Assembly: GCF_000093025.1 (NCBI RefSeq)
Contig: NC_014207.1
Coordinates: forward strand, 2,604,001-2,668,000
DNA length: 64,000 nucleotides
Reading direction: 5' to 3'
Source: Methylotenera versatilis 301
Lineage (GTDB): Bacteria; Pseudomonadota; Gammaproteobacteria; Burkholderiales; Methylophilaceae
The notes below the pieces were generated by a model. That model was not told where the DNA came from, did not search any database, and was given only the letters and a program-made list of their open reading frames with translations. Made by a program: the position numbers and the translations under genes. Positions 35,601 to 45,393 of the stretch are shown piece by piece; the stretch's first letter is position 1; the number at the start of each line of letters is the position of its first letter.

Positions 35601-36782
35601 TTAAGCCGAGGCTCTCTGCTCAAGTATCTCAACTGCTGGTAGCTTCTTACCTTCTAAAAACTCTAAGAATGCACCGCCTGCTGTGGAAATATAATCGACT
35701 TTATCTTCGATACCATACTTCTGTATTGCGGCAATCGTGTCGCCACCACCAGCCAAGGTAAAGGCTTTAGTGTTCGCAATGGCATGAGCAATCGTTTTTG
35801 TACCTTCACCAAATTGGTCAAATTCAAAAACACCTACTGGACCATTCCAAACCACCGTACCGGCATTTTTAATGATATCCGCTATTTCATTAGCAGATTT
35901 CGCGCCAATATCAAAAATCATATCATCTGTAGCCACATCAGCCACGTCTTTCTTGATTGCTGGCTCGTTTGCATCAAATTTCTTACCGCAGACTACATCT
36001 ACTGCAATAGGCACTGCCGCTCCTCTTTGGTTCATTTTGTCCATTAAGGTGCGAGCCACTGGCACTAAATCATCTTCACAAAGTGATTTTCCTACTTCAT
36101 TGCCAGCGGCTTTCAGGAAGGTATTAGCGATACCGCCACCTACTACCATTTGATCAACTTTTTCTGACAAACTTTCAAGCACAGTCAATTTAGTGGAAAC
36201 TTTGCTACCACCAACAATCGCCACCATAGGGCGCGCTGGACTGAGCAGTGCTTTTGTTAAGGCATCTAACTCATTCACCAATAAAATACCGGCCGCGGCC
36301 ACTGGTGCGAACTTCGCCACACCATGCGTTGAGGCTTCGGCACGATGCGCAGTGCCGAATGCATCCATGACAAATACATCACAAAGTTTGGCATATTTTT
36401 GTGACAATTCGTCGGTGCTTTTTTTCTCACCTTTATTGAATCTGCAGTTTTCTAATACAACCAACTCGCCAGCAGCAACTTCAAAGCCACCATCTACCCA
36501 ATCTTTAACTAAGCGCACAGGTTTACCTAATTTAGCTGAAATCACATCAACCACTGGTTTCAATGAATTCTCTTCTGAGTAAACACATTCTTCAGGACGA
36601 CCTAAATGTGAGGTCACCATTACCTTTGCGCCAGCTTTAAGTGCATATTCAATCGTTGCCATCGATGCAGTAATACGTGCGTCAGAGGTAACTTTGCCAT
36701 CAGCGACTGGTACATTCAAATCTGCACGTATCAATACGCGCTTTCCATTCAAATCTAAATCCGTCATTTTAATTACATTCAT
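35601..36782 (-). CDS. pgk: phosphoglycerate kinase
   Basis: Transfers phosphate between 1,3-bisphosphoglycerate and ADP. Complete monomeric enzyme of 393 residues with [12 protein letters not shown] near the start, the substrate arginines in TSHLGRPEE and HRAEAST, and the nucleotide site [16 protein letters not shown] and [11 protein letters not shown]. Part of the central-carbon gene run. Confidence 0.97.
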   Translation of the reverse strand: MNVIKMTDLDLNGKRVLIRADLNVPVADGKVTSDARITASMATIEYALKAGAKVMVTSHLGRPEECVYSEENSLKPVVDVISAKLGKPVRLVKDWVDGGFEVAAGELVVLENCRFNKGEKKSTDELSQKYAKLCDVFVMDAFGTAHRAEASTHGVAKFAPVAAAGILLVNELDALTKALLSPARPMVAIVGGSKVSTKLTVLESLSEKVDQMVVGGGIANTFLKAAGNEVGKSLCEDDLVPVARTLMDKMNQRGAAVPIAVDVVCGKKFDANEPAIKKDVADVATDDMIFDIGAKSANEIADIIKNAGTVVWNGPVGVFEFDQFGEGTKTIAHAIANTKAFTLAGGGDTIAAIQKYGIEDKVDYISTAGGAFLEFLEGKKLPAVEILEQRASA

Positions 36783-36846
36783 TACCTTTAACTCCCCAAA
36801 ATCTGTCTATTACAAATGGCTACCTATGGCTATTCACTGCTATTTC

Positions 36847-37083
36847 TTATGATTTTATCCAATAAAACTCGACGACCTCTTTATCACCCATCGCTTTTTC
36901 TATAATAGCGGCTAAATCTATATCCGCACCACGCGCTTTAAGCATTTCCAATGCCTCACGATTTACCCGATAATCTTGGTCATCTTTATGTTCTGCGGCT
37001 AACTCATCATTCAAAAACTTCAATTGGGCGTAGCTAATCTGGCCTAACCAACGATTATTGCTTTTATCTTTAAGCGTAATCAT
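36847..37083 (-). CDS. small conserved protein encoded between gap and pgk
   Basis: A 78-residue acidic cytoplasmic protein without cysteine, signal or membrane segment. It opens with a short beta-rich stretch (LKDKSNNRWLGQIS), followed by helices; RGADIDLAAIIEKAMGDKEVVEFYW at the end resembles a small family of uncharacterised proteins seen in several proteobacteria. I do not recognise a function. It lies 64 bp upstream of pgk and 84 bp after gap on the same strand, and the clear conservation-like pattern and operon position argue that it is real. Confidence 0.7.
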   Translation of the reverse strand: MITLKDKSNNRWLGQISYAQLKFLNDELAAEHKDDQDYRVNREALEMLKARGADIDLAAIIEKAMGDKEVVEFYWIKS

Positions 37084-37119
37084 CTATTTCCTTACTTTTT
37101 TATTATTTGAAATCAAATC

Positions 37120-37145
37120 GAAATAGACTGGATACAGTCTATTTC
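37120..37145 (-). terminator. stem-loop after gap
   Basis: GAAATAGACTG and CAGTCTATTTC form a perfect 11-bp stem with loop GATA just beyond the gap stop codon. The following minus-strand tract is only weakly U-rich, so it may attenuate or stabilise the gap mRNA instead of ending it fully. Confidence 0.55.
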
Positions 37146-37167
37146 TAATGACACTAAATGATAGCAA

Positions 37168-38220
<1,053 letters not shown>

Positions 38221-38250
38221 TTAAATGACGTATAAAAATACTAAACTTAT

Positions 38251-38287
38251 AAAAAAATAGGGCACCCCACAAGTGAGGTGCCCTATT
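38251..38287 (-). terminator. intrinsic terminator between tkt and gap
   Basis: AATAGGGCACC and GGTGCCCTATT form an 11-bp stem; the A-run at its left end becomes U residues in the tkt transcript. The inner bases can extend the stem imperfectly. Confidence 0.85.
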
Positions 38288-38322
38288 AAACTAAGCAGCT
38301 AGTTAAATTACAGCACCTTAAA

Positions 38323-40305
38323 TTACAGTACTGATTTAACCGTTGCAACTACATTTTCAACTGTGAAGCCGAAATGTTTCAACAACACACCACCAGGCGC
38401 TGATTCACCGAATGTATCGATACCAACAACAGCGCCTTCTAAACCTACATATTTACGCCAGAAGTCAGTTACACCAGCTTCAACAGCCACGCGTTTAACG
38501 CCTGGAGTTAATACGCTGTCTTTGTATGCTTTATCTTGACGATCAAATACGTTAGTTGATGGCATTGAAACCACACGTACTTTAGTACCAGCAGCATTCA
38601 ACTCAGCAGCCGCTTTAACCGCTAATTCAAGTTCAGAACCATTAGCGATAATGATGACTTGTGCGCCAGCAACATCAGACAATACATAACCACCTTTGCG
38701 CATTAAATCAAACTGTGATGCATCGTGTTTCATGCCTGGCACGTTTTGACGGCTTAATACTAAGCTAGATGGACCAGTTTTGCGCTCAACCGCAGCAACC
38801 CAAGCAACAGCAGTTTCTGTCGAGTTACCTGGACGCCATACGTCCATGTTTGGAATTAAGCGTAAACCAGCAGTATTTTCGATTGGTTGGTGTGTTGGAC
38901 CATCTTCACCTTGACCGATAGAGTCATGCGTCAATACAGCAATAGTGCGTTGTTTCATCAATGCCGCCATACGCAATGCGCTCTTCGCGTAGTCAGAGAA
39001 CATATGGAATGTACCGCCGAATGGAATCAAACCACCGTGCAATGCCATACCGTTCATGATTGCGAACATACCGAATTCACGTACGCCGTATGAAATGTAG
39101 TTACCTGGTTTTTTAGCGTCAACGTGCACAAAGCTGCCAGTTGAAGTTAAGTTTGAACCAGTCAAGTCAGCTGAACCGCCTAGGAACTCAGGCAACAATG
39201 GCGCTAATGCACCGATAACGTTTTGTGAAGCTTTACGTGTTGCAACGCCTTCAGCTTTTTCGTTTGTAGCTGCGATGATTGCATCAGTTGCTGATTTCCA
39301 GTTAGCTGGTAAATCACCTGCCATGCGGCGTGTATATTCAGCAGCTTCAGCTGGGAATGCTTTTGCGTATGCTGCAAATTTATCATTCCATGAAGATTCA
39401 GCAGCAGCGCCCTTAGCCGTTGCATCCCAACCAGCGTATACATCTGCTGGGATGACGAATGGCTCGTGGTTCCAACCAATGTTTGCACGTGTAGCGGCAA
39501 CTTCTTCTAAACCTAATGCAGAACCGTGACAGTCATGTGAACCAGATTTGTTTGGTGAACCCATACCAATAACAGTTTTACAGCAGATCAATGATGGTTT
39601 GTCTGTTACTTTTTTAGCAGCAGCGATTGCAGCACCGATTGCAGCAACATCATGACCATCTACTGACTGAACGTGCCAGCCGTATGATTCAAAACGTTTC
39701 GCTGTATCGTCTGTGTACCAACCTTCAATGTGACCATCGATAGAAATACCATTGTCATCCCAGAATGCTGTTAATTTGCCTAAGCCCCAAGTACCAGCTA
39801 AAGCACAAGCTTCGTGAGAAACGCCTTCCATCATACAACCGTCACCTAAGAACACGTATGTGCTATGGTCAACGATGTCATGGCCTGGTTTGTTGAATTG
39901 GTTAGCTAATAGTTTTTCAGCCATTGCGAAACCAACACCGTTTGCAATACCTTGGCCTAGTGGGCCAGTTGTTGTTTCAACGCCAGGTGCGTAACCGTAT
40001 TCTGGGTGACCAGCACATTTTGAATGCAATTGACGGAATGTTTTGATTTCGTCCATTGGCAATGCATAACCTGTCAGGTGTAGCAATGAGTAAATCAACA
40101 TTGAACCGTGGCCATTTGAAAGCACGAAACGATCGCGATTTGACCAGTTTGGATTTTTTGGGTTATGGCTTAGATGGTGATTCCAAAGCTCTTCTGCAAT
40201 TTCTGCCATGCCCATAGGCGCGCCTGGGTGACCAGAGTTAGCCTTCTGTACCGCATCCATAGATAACGCACGGATGGCGTTGGCTAGGTCTTTACGTGTT
40301 GCCAT
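38323..40305 (-). CDS. tkt: transketolase
   Basis: Thiamine-diphosphate enzyme that moves two-carbon units between sugars; in RuMP-cycle methylotrophs it regenerates the formaldehyde acceptor. Complete at 660 residues with [16 protein letters not shown], the ThDP signature [28 protein letters not shown] and the C-terminal fold. GGGAGAAAT precedes the ATG. It heads the gene run towards pyk. Confidence 0.96.
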   Translation of the reverse strand: MATRKDLANAIRALSMDAVQKANSGHPGAPMGMAEIAEELWNHHLSHNPKNPNWSNRDRFVLSNGHGSMLIYSLLHLTGYALPMDEIKTFRQLHSKCAGHPEYGYAPGVETTTGPLGQGIANGVGFAMAEKLLANQFNKPGHDIVDHSTYVFLGDGCMMEGVSHEACALAGTWGLGKLTAFWDDNGISIDGHIEGWYTDDTAKRFESYGWHVQSVDGHDVAAIGAAIAAAKKVTDKPSLICCKTVIGMGSPNKSGSHDCHGSALGLEEVAATRANIGWNHEPFVIPADVYAGWDATAKGAAAESSWNDKFAAYAKAFPAEAAEYTRRMAGDLPANWKSATDAIIAATNEKAEGVATRKASQNVIGALAPLLPEFLGGSADLTGSNLTSTGSFVHVDAKKPGNYISYGVREFGMFAIMNGMALHGGLIPFGGTFHMFSDYAKSALRMAALMKQRTIAVLTHDSIGQGEDGPTHQPIENTAGLRLIPNMDVWRPGNSTETAVAWVAAVERKTGPSSLVLSRQNVPGMKHDASQFDLMRKGGYVLSDVAGAQVIIIANGSELELAVKAAAELNAAGTKVRVVSMPSTNVFDRQDKAYKDSVLTPGVKRVAVEAGVTDFWRKYVGLEGAVVGIDTFGESAPGGVLLKHFGFTVENVVATVKSVL

Positions 40306-40673
40306 AAATTTCTCCCTAATAATTAACTTGTAGTTTTACGATTCGAATCTGACTAACTAATTGCTTGAACATCACTGCAAGTCTTATAGAAAATCGAATA
40401 AAACCTTGATTGAATTCTTTAAAAAGTCAGCGTAATGCACTGCTTTTTGGTAAAAGTGAAATTATTGCTTAATTACCCTTTTTCGGCAAGGGCTTAGGCT
40501 GTATTTGGCGTGTAGAAAATAATATTTTTAGCATTTCACTCAATTGAATATTTATTTATTGCGTAAATTAAGTCCATAAAAAAGCCAGCGGGTAGGCTGG
40601 CTTTATAAATTGAAGCTCGTGCTTAAAAAATTAGACTATCAATTTGACGACTCATTTTTTCTACATGGTTTAA
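40306..40673. other. 368-bp intergenic region upstream of tkt
   Basis: It must contain the tkt promoter; I could not fix -35 and -10 boxes with confidence in the AT-rich sequence. Near its far end is the terminator of the EF-hand gene. No open frame or RNA gene was recognised. Confidence 0.6.
40577..40604 (-). terminator. intrinsic terminator of the EF-hand gene
   Basis: AAAGCCAGC and GCTGGCTTT form a 9-bp stem with a 6-nt loop; an A-run at the left end gives the U-tract on the minus strand. Confidence 0.8.
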
Positions 40674-41150
40674 CTACAAAAGCTTAGCCGCCCATTCTTG
40701 CGCACTAATCTCTTTGTCGCCTGAAGTATCTTTATGCGCAAAAATGGTTTGATGGTAAGCCAGAAACTCGGCTCTTGTGACCTTATGATCGCCATCAGTA
40801 TCCATCATGCCCATCATTTTCATGGAGCGCAACTCACGGCTATAGCCGCCTGTTGTAAGATCAAGCTTAGAGTGTTTAGCTGGTCCAGCCCATTCTTTTG
40901 CATCAACTGAACCATCTTTATCTTTATCAAGCTCGTCGAAAATACTATTGTAATAACTGTCTGCTTCGGCTGCCGTTACCATGTGATTACCATCAGCATC
41001 CAGCATTTTCATCATACCCATTTTGCTAAACTCACGTGCATAACCACCCGTACTTAACATTGAATCTGCTGCAAATGCCGGTGCTGACAGAACGCCGGCT
41101 GAAAGTAAGGTTGCTACCACTAATACTACGTTTTTAATTTGAATGTTCAT
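40674..41150 (-). CDS. exported EF-hand calcium-binding protein
   Basis: A 158-residue protein with a Sec signal peptide (cleavage near APAFAA, residues 22-28). It has four EF-hand-type loops starting with D: DADGNHMVTAAE, DKDKDGSVDAKE, DTDGDHKVTRAE and DTSGDKEISAQE. Each pair is preceded by the same phrase (TGGY.RE....KMM), so the protein is an internal duplication of about 70 residues. It is likely periplasmic and calcium-binding, acting as buffer or signal; there is no partner nearby to tell which. Confidence 0.88.
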   Translation of the reverse strand: MNIQIKNVVLVVATLLSAGVLSAPAFAADSMLSTGGYAREFSKMGMMKMLDADGNHMVTAAEADSYYNSIFDELDKDKDGSVDAKEWAGPAKHSKLDLTTGGYSRELRSMKMMGMMDTDGDHKVTRAEFLAYHQTIFAHKDTSGDKEISAQEWAAKLL

Positions 41151-41314
41151 CTTAATATCTCCTGAATAACCACTATTTGAAAAAGAATTTTGCTAGCAAC
41201 CCTTAGTCTTCTAGTGCATCAAGTTCCTTACATTTAATTATTAATTTTTTAGGGGGCATTAAAGCTCAACACTAATTTACTCCTTGGCTTCACTTATTAC
41301 CTTAAACTATCTTA

Positions 41315-42175
41315 ATGAAATCTATACGCCATTTATTTTTTGTTGCTATCGCAAGCGCAGCTTTCTCAGTCCTGTTCGCCACACAAATTAACGCGAAACA
41401 AAATGACTCCAACGTCTTGCTTGCGAAGGTTTACCAGCCAGGCACTCACGTACAGCAATACTTGGTCAGTGAGAAATTTGATGGTGTGCGTGCAGTATGG
41501 GATGGCAGCATTTTTCATACGCGTACAGATCATGTGATTGCAGCGCCAGCATGGTTCACCAAAGGACTGCCTAAAACACCGCTAGACGGTGAACTATGGC
41601 TTGGACATGGCAAATTTGAAGCGCTTTCTGGCGCAGTGAGAAAAGATATACCAATTGACGAAGAATGGCGTGGCATCTCCTACATGGTATTTGAATTACC
41701 AAACGCAACAGGCTCATTCGCAGAGCGTGCAAAACGTATTGTCAGCATCGTCAAACAGGCAAATATTCCGCATCTAAAAGCTGTGAAGCAATTTAAAGTG
41801 AGTGATGAAGTCGCGTTACACAAACTGCTTAAACAAATTGTTGCTCAAGGTGGCGAGGGGCTAATGCTACATCGCGCCGATGCACCTTATGTGACAGGCC
41901 GCAGCGATGTGCTGCTTAAATTAAAATTGTTATACGATGCCGAAGCGACCGTAGTGGCGCATACCGCTGGACAAGGGAAATATAAAGGCAAGCTTGGGGC
42001 ACTAGAGGTAGAAACGCCAGAAGGTATACGCTTTAAGTTAGGGACAGGCTTTACTGATGCGCAACGGGAAAATCCGCCAATAATTGGCAGCACCGTTACC
42101 TACACTTATCGCGATAAAACTAAAGCTGGCAAGCCAAAGTTTGCCAGCTTTTTACGAGTTCGCAATGAGCAATGA
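41315..42175 (+). CDS. exported ATP-dependent DNA ligase (Lig E type)
   Basis: A 286-residue minimal ATP-dependent ligase with a signal peptide (residues 1-27, ending INA), so it should act in the periplasm. Motif I is EKFDGVRA with nucleophile Lys54; LDGELW is motif III, GGEGLMLH motif IV and LLKLKLL motif V. The OB-fold domain is at about 195-283. Such ligases occur in many naturally competent proteobacteria and may repair incoming DNA. The last codons overlap a terminator-like hairpin. Confidence 0.9.
   Translation: MKSIRHLFFVAIASAAFSVLFATQINAKQNDSNVLLAKVYQPGTHVQQYLVSEKFDGVRAVWDGSIFHTRTDHVIAAPAWFTKGLPKTPLDGELWLGHGKFEALSGAVRKDIPIDEEWRGISYMVFELPNATGSFAERAKRIVSIVKQANIPHLKAVKQFKVSDEVALHKLLKQIVAQGGEGLMLHRADAPYVTGRSDVLLKLKLLYDAEATVVAHTAGQGKYKGKLGALEVETPEGIRFKLGTGFTDAQRENPPIIGSTVTYTYRDKTKAGKPKFASFLRVRNEQ
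42122..42153. terminator. terminator-like hairpin inside the 3' end of the ligase gene
   Basis: AAAGCTGGCAA and TTGCCAGCTTT form a perfect 11-bp stem with an 8-nt loop followed by T residues, about 22 bases before the ligase stop codon. On the minus strand it lies just after the end of the chalcone-isomerase-like gene, so it probably serves that gene. Confidence 0.6.
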
Positions 42176-42177
42176 CG

Positions 42178-42777
42178 CTACTGCCCAAGTAACGCCTTTT
42201 TTAAACTAGTATCAACCGCATGATCGCCTAGCCAAACACGCAATAAAGCTTGATTGAACAACTCGCCGTCAATTTTACCTAGCAGCCTGCCATTCAAACT
42301 CACTTGCGTGCCTGCTGTTGTGCAGTCCAGCAGAATCACATCACCCTCTTTCACTTCTTTTGCCGATACCATCATTTTTTGGAATATCTTCAATTGCGCG
42401 TCAATCGAAGTCATTTCAGACTGAGTATTATTGTCGGCAAAACCTTCGTTCATACCATCCAACAACTGCTCTGAACTTACATCACGTAAAAAATGCATAG
42501 AAATACGCTTATTGCCATGATCATTGATCACGGCATTTGCATCGCTTTGCTTTTGCGGCAAATAAAGGGCACCAGCATAGACCTTAAACATCATCTTGGT
42601 CCGTAAGCCAGCGCCATTTAACACCAAAGTGCTGCTGCCGACTTGCGCGTTTTCGTCAATCTTTACCCCTTTGACCTCTAATGCCTGAGCAGAAAAAGTA
42701 AGCGTTAGCAATATTGCAAAAATTGAGCTTTGAGCGAGCGCCTGTTTAACACCAAGCTTACTAAATCTAGATTTCAT
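42178..42777 (-). CDS. chalcone isomerase-like exported protein
   Basis: A 199-residue protein with an N-terminal signal peptide (hydrophobic stretch 15-32, ending AQA). The mature part matches the bacterial chalcone-isomerase-like fold, with LVLNGAGLRTKMMFKVYAGALYLP near its start and ISMHFLRDVSSEQLLDGMNEGF in the middle. Bacterial members are not true flavonoid isomerases; fatty-acid or lipid binding in the periplasm is suggested for the fold. Stops meet those of the ligase gene with a 2-bp gap. Confidence 0.85.
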   Translation of the reverse strand: MKSRFSKLGVKQALAQSSIFAILLTLTFSAQALEVKGVKIDENAQVGSSTLVLNGAGLRTKMMFKVYAGALYLPQKQSDANAVINDHGNKRISMHFLRDVSSEQLLDGMNEGFADNNTQSEMTSIDAQLKIFQKMMVSAKEVKEGDVILLDCTTAGTQVSLNGRLLGKIDGELFNQALLRVWLGDHAVDTSLKKALLGQ

Positions 42778-42799
42778 AAAAGTACCTTTAGCATTTAAC

Positions 42800-43831
42800 T
42801 TAAGCCAAGCTCACTCTAGCGCCACTGCTTATAGACTGCAAAACTGCCTCTATCGCTTTGCAATTGGCTTTCGCGTCAGCAAAGCTTAGATGCGGCGTTT
42901 TATTATTCAAAACACAGTCGCTGAAATGCTCGATCTCCAAAGTAAAGTGATTACTTGGCGCGGAGCGCTCTTCTGCATATTTACCATCTTCCAGCGCCCA
43001 TGAAATCACTGGCACATCATTTTGAAACACCCAAGCAGCGTGGCACTTCACCCAACCTTTAGTGCCGATGATTTCATATTCTGATTTACGACTACGCTCA
43101 AAGCTAATATCAAAATGACCAAATCGGGCACGGCCTTCAGCATCGTTACCAAAATCCAGCACGCCACTGGTTACAATATCCGCGCCCACTTCATTTAGCT
43201 TGGCATGCGCAACCACACTTTTAGGCTCCAAACCGCCATTCAAACCAAATGCCCAGCGCAAAGAATGAATTGCATACGGGCCAATATCCCACATTGCGCC
43301 GCCGCCCTCTTTCACGCCGCTAGCAATACGGTACATACGCGCTGGACGCATCAAAAATGAGTAAGAAGCTTTGCATGACAGCACATCACCGATCAAGCCT
43401 GATTCCACAATCTCTTTGACCCGCGCATGTTGCGGATGAAAGCGATACATGAAACCCTCCATCACTTTTACATTGTTTTTAATCGCAGCTGCTTCTATCG
43501 CTTCAATATCTGCCACAGTTAACGCCATTGGTTTTTCTATCAACACATGCTTACCTGCATTGATGGCTTTAAGCGCCCATTCTGCGTGCTCGTTGTTCGC
43601 CAGCGGACAGTAAATCGCATCGACGTTTTTATCATGAATAAGCGCATCCATGTCGTCATAACAGATGACGTTTTGATGGCAAGGCGCATATTTATCCAAG
43701 GTAGCTTTTGCCGCACCTGCACGACGACTTGCGATAGCAACCAATTCCGCATTAGACGCTTCAATAATCGCAGGAAGCAAGCGCTCATTAACACGCGCTG
43801 CGCCTAAAATTCCCCATTTAACTTTACTCAT
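42800..43831 (-). CDS. Gfo/Idh/MocA family oxidoreductase
   Basis: A 343-residue NAD(P)-dependent dehydrogenase. The N-terminal Rossmann domain has GILGAARVNERLLPAI, and the conserved EKPMAL follows with its catalytic lysine (near residue 98). The C-terminal alpha/beta domain has GGGAMWDIGPYAIHSLRW, where the Asp and His are catalytic in relatives. Sugar or inositol derivatives are typical substrates; the exact one is unknown. Its ATG overlaps the stop of the thioredoxin-like gene by four bases. Confidence 0.87.
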   Translation of the reverse strand: MSKVKWGILGAARVNERLLPAIIEASNAELVAIASRRAGAAKATLDKYAPCHQNVICYDDMDALIHDKNVDAIYCPLANNEHAEWALKAINAGKHVLIEKPMALTVADIEAIEAAAIKNNVKVMEGFMYRFHPQHARVKEIVESGLIGDVLSCKASYSFLMRPARMYRIASGVKEGGGAMWDIGPYAIHSLRWAFGLNGGLEPKSVVAHAKLNEVGADIVTSGVLDFGNDAEGRARFGHFDISFERSRKSEYEIIGTKGWVKCHAAWVFQNDVPVISWALEDGKYAEERSAPSNHFTLEIEHFSDCVLNNKTPHLSFADAKANCKAIEAVLQSISSGARVSLA

Positions 43832-44382
43832 AAATTACTCCACTTAATACTGCATCCGATACTAGCAACTTGCTCTTTAGGACCGACTCCTGTTTCAGCG
43901 ATTTGCTTCATGGCGTGAAACAAGTCGCGCGTGCTATGGGGCGCGGTGTCTTTGCGCGACTCATCGAAGCGGCCACGATATTGCAACTCAGCCTTATTAT
44001 TAAATCCAAAGAAATCTGGTGTGCATACGGCGTTGTAGGCTTTAGCCACCGATTGAGTTTTATCCCACAAATAGGGAAATGAAAACTCCATTTGATGCGC
44101 GACTTTTTGCATATTTTCGAAGCTATCTTCTGGGTAATCTGCTGGGTCATTAGACATAATCGCCACAGTGTTAACACCCAGCATTTTGAGCTCGAGCACA
44201 TCATTGACCAACCTTGGGAAAATAGCTTTTACATATGGGCAGTGATTACAAATGAACATCACTAACAAGCCATTTTTACCCATGATTAGGTCACGTGAAA
44301 TCATGCTGCCATCAATATTTTGCAGACTAAAATCTGGCGCTTGCCAGCCAAAATCACATACAGGTGGGTTTAAACTAGCCAT
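43828..44382 (-). CDS. thioredoxin-like AhpC/TSA family protein
   Basis: A 184-residue cytoplasmic thioredoxin-fold protein. The peroxiredoxin-like start (APDFSLQNIDG) leads into FICNHCPYVKAI, a CxxC (Cys45, Cys48) with proline after it, typical of the group annotated as thioredoxin family / redoxin. VCTPDFFGFN is the cis-proline region. It probably reduces a thiol or peroxide substrate. It overlaps the downstream Gfo/Idh gene and is likely co-expressed with it. Confidence 0.85.
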   Translation of the reverse strand: MASLNPPVCDFGWQAPDFSLQNIDGSMISRDLIMGKNGLLVMFICNHCPYVKAIFPRLVNDVLELKMLGVNTVAIMSNDPADYPEDSFENMQKVAHQMEFSFPYLWDKTQSVAKAYNAVCTPDFFGFNNKAELQYRGRFDESRKDTAPHSTRDLFHAMKQIAETGVGPKEQVASIGCSIKWSNL

Positions 44383-44428
44383 AAAAAACTTTCATCATAG
44401 TTAGAATATATAGGCCTTATGATACTTT

Positions 44429-44448
44429 ATTCCTGTGCAAGCGGGAAT
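44429..44448. repeat. degenerate REP-like palindrome
   Basis: ATTCCTGTGCAAGCGGGAAT matches the ATTCCCGC/GCGGGAAT palindrome near 3540 with a damaged left arm and is followed by CTAG as in that copy. It lies between divergent genes, a common REP position. Confidence 0.55.
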
Positions 44449-44521
44449 CTAGCGTCAGATTTAAAATCAAAGCCAATTTCCAGTTGCGCAGCAATGACTG
44501 GCATTAGCTTTTCAATATAGA

Positions 44522-45265
44522 ATGACGGTTATGAGTAATTTACGATTTTTTAGCACTGAAGATTTGGTCATTGGCGCAACGGTCAAACTGTCTGAAAATG
44601 CCGCCACCCATGCCACGCGAGCGCTTCGCTTAAATGCGGGTGATCTCATTCACTTGTTTAATGGCGATGGTTTTGACTATGCTTGTGAGTTAATTGTAGT
44701 TAAAAAAAGTGAAGTGATTGCCAAGATTAATGCTAGCCAAGCACGTGATACAGAATCGCCACTCAACATCACTTTACTGCAGGGCATCTCTAGTGGCGAC
44801 CGCATGGATTACTCCATTCAAAAGGCAGTGGAGTTAGGTGTAAAGCAAATACAGCCAATTGCTACCGAGCGTAGCGTGGTTAAACTCTCTGCTGAGCGTG
44901 CAGAAAAACGGTTAGAGCATTGGCAAAACATAGTGATTTCCGCCTGCGAGCAATGTGGTCGCGCGACGATTCCTCAAGTACTAGCGCCAAAAACCTTAGC
45001 TAATTGGTTATCGAGTAATTCAGCCTCTAGCGCTACCCGCATTTTGCTTAACCCAATAGGCGCAAAACGCTTAGCAGAACTGGATAAACCGAGCGGTGAA
45101 ATTCAATTACTGATTGGCGCTGAGGGTGGCTTAAGCCAAGCAGAAATCAATTTAGCCCTATCGCAGGATTTTCAATCAGTGATTCTCGGCCCAAGAATTT
45201 TACGCACAGAAACCGCAGGCCCGACTGCGATTGCCACACTACAGTCGCTTTGGGGGGATTTTTAG
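44522..45265 (+). CDS. rsmE: 16S rRNA (uracil-1498-N3)-methyltransferase
   Basis: A SPOUT-class methyltransferase (247 residues) that methylates U1498 of 16S rRNA. The N-terminal PUA-like domain is present. The trefoil-knot C-terminus is clear from SSGDRMDYSIQKAVELGV, ISACEQCGRATIP, LLIGAEGGLSQAEI and LGPRILRTETAGPTAI. A second ATG three codons in gives MSNLRFFS, equally likely as the true start; neither has a convincing Shine-Dalgarno. Confidence 0.93.
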   Translation: MTVMSNLRFFSTEDLVIGATVKLSENAATHATRALRLNAGDLIHLFNGDGFDYACELIVVKKSEVIAKINASQARDTESPLNITLLQGISSGDRMDYSIQKAVELGVKQIQPIATERSVVKLSAERAEKRLEHWQNIVISACEQCGRATIPQVLAPKTLANWLSSNSASSATRILLNPIGAKRLAELDKPSGEIQLLIGAEGGLSQAEINLALSQDFQSVILGPRILRTETAGPTAIATLQSLWGDF

Positions 45266-45393
45266 CGGGTTTAGATACAAAGAGTTTAAGTTTAAAACAA
45301 GCCACCTATAAATAATTTGCATTATTTACATATATATTTTATATTATTGTAATAATTACATTTTATACTGTGAATTTACACTAAGTCATCACT

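Noticed and set aside
45301..45393. E. coli-type ARG box before argA
   Set aside because: No stretch fits the TGAAT...ATTCA half-site arrangement of ArgR operators.
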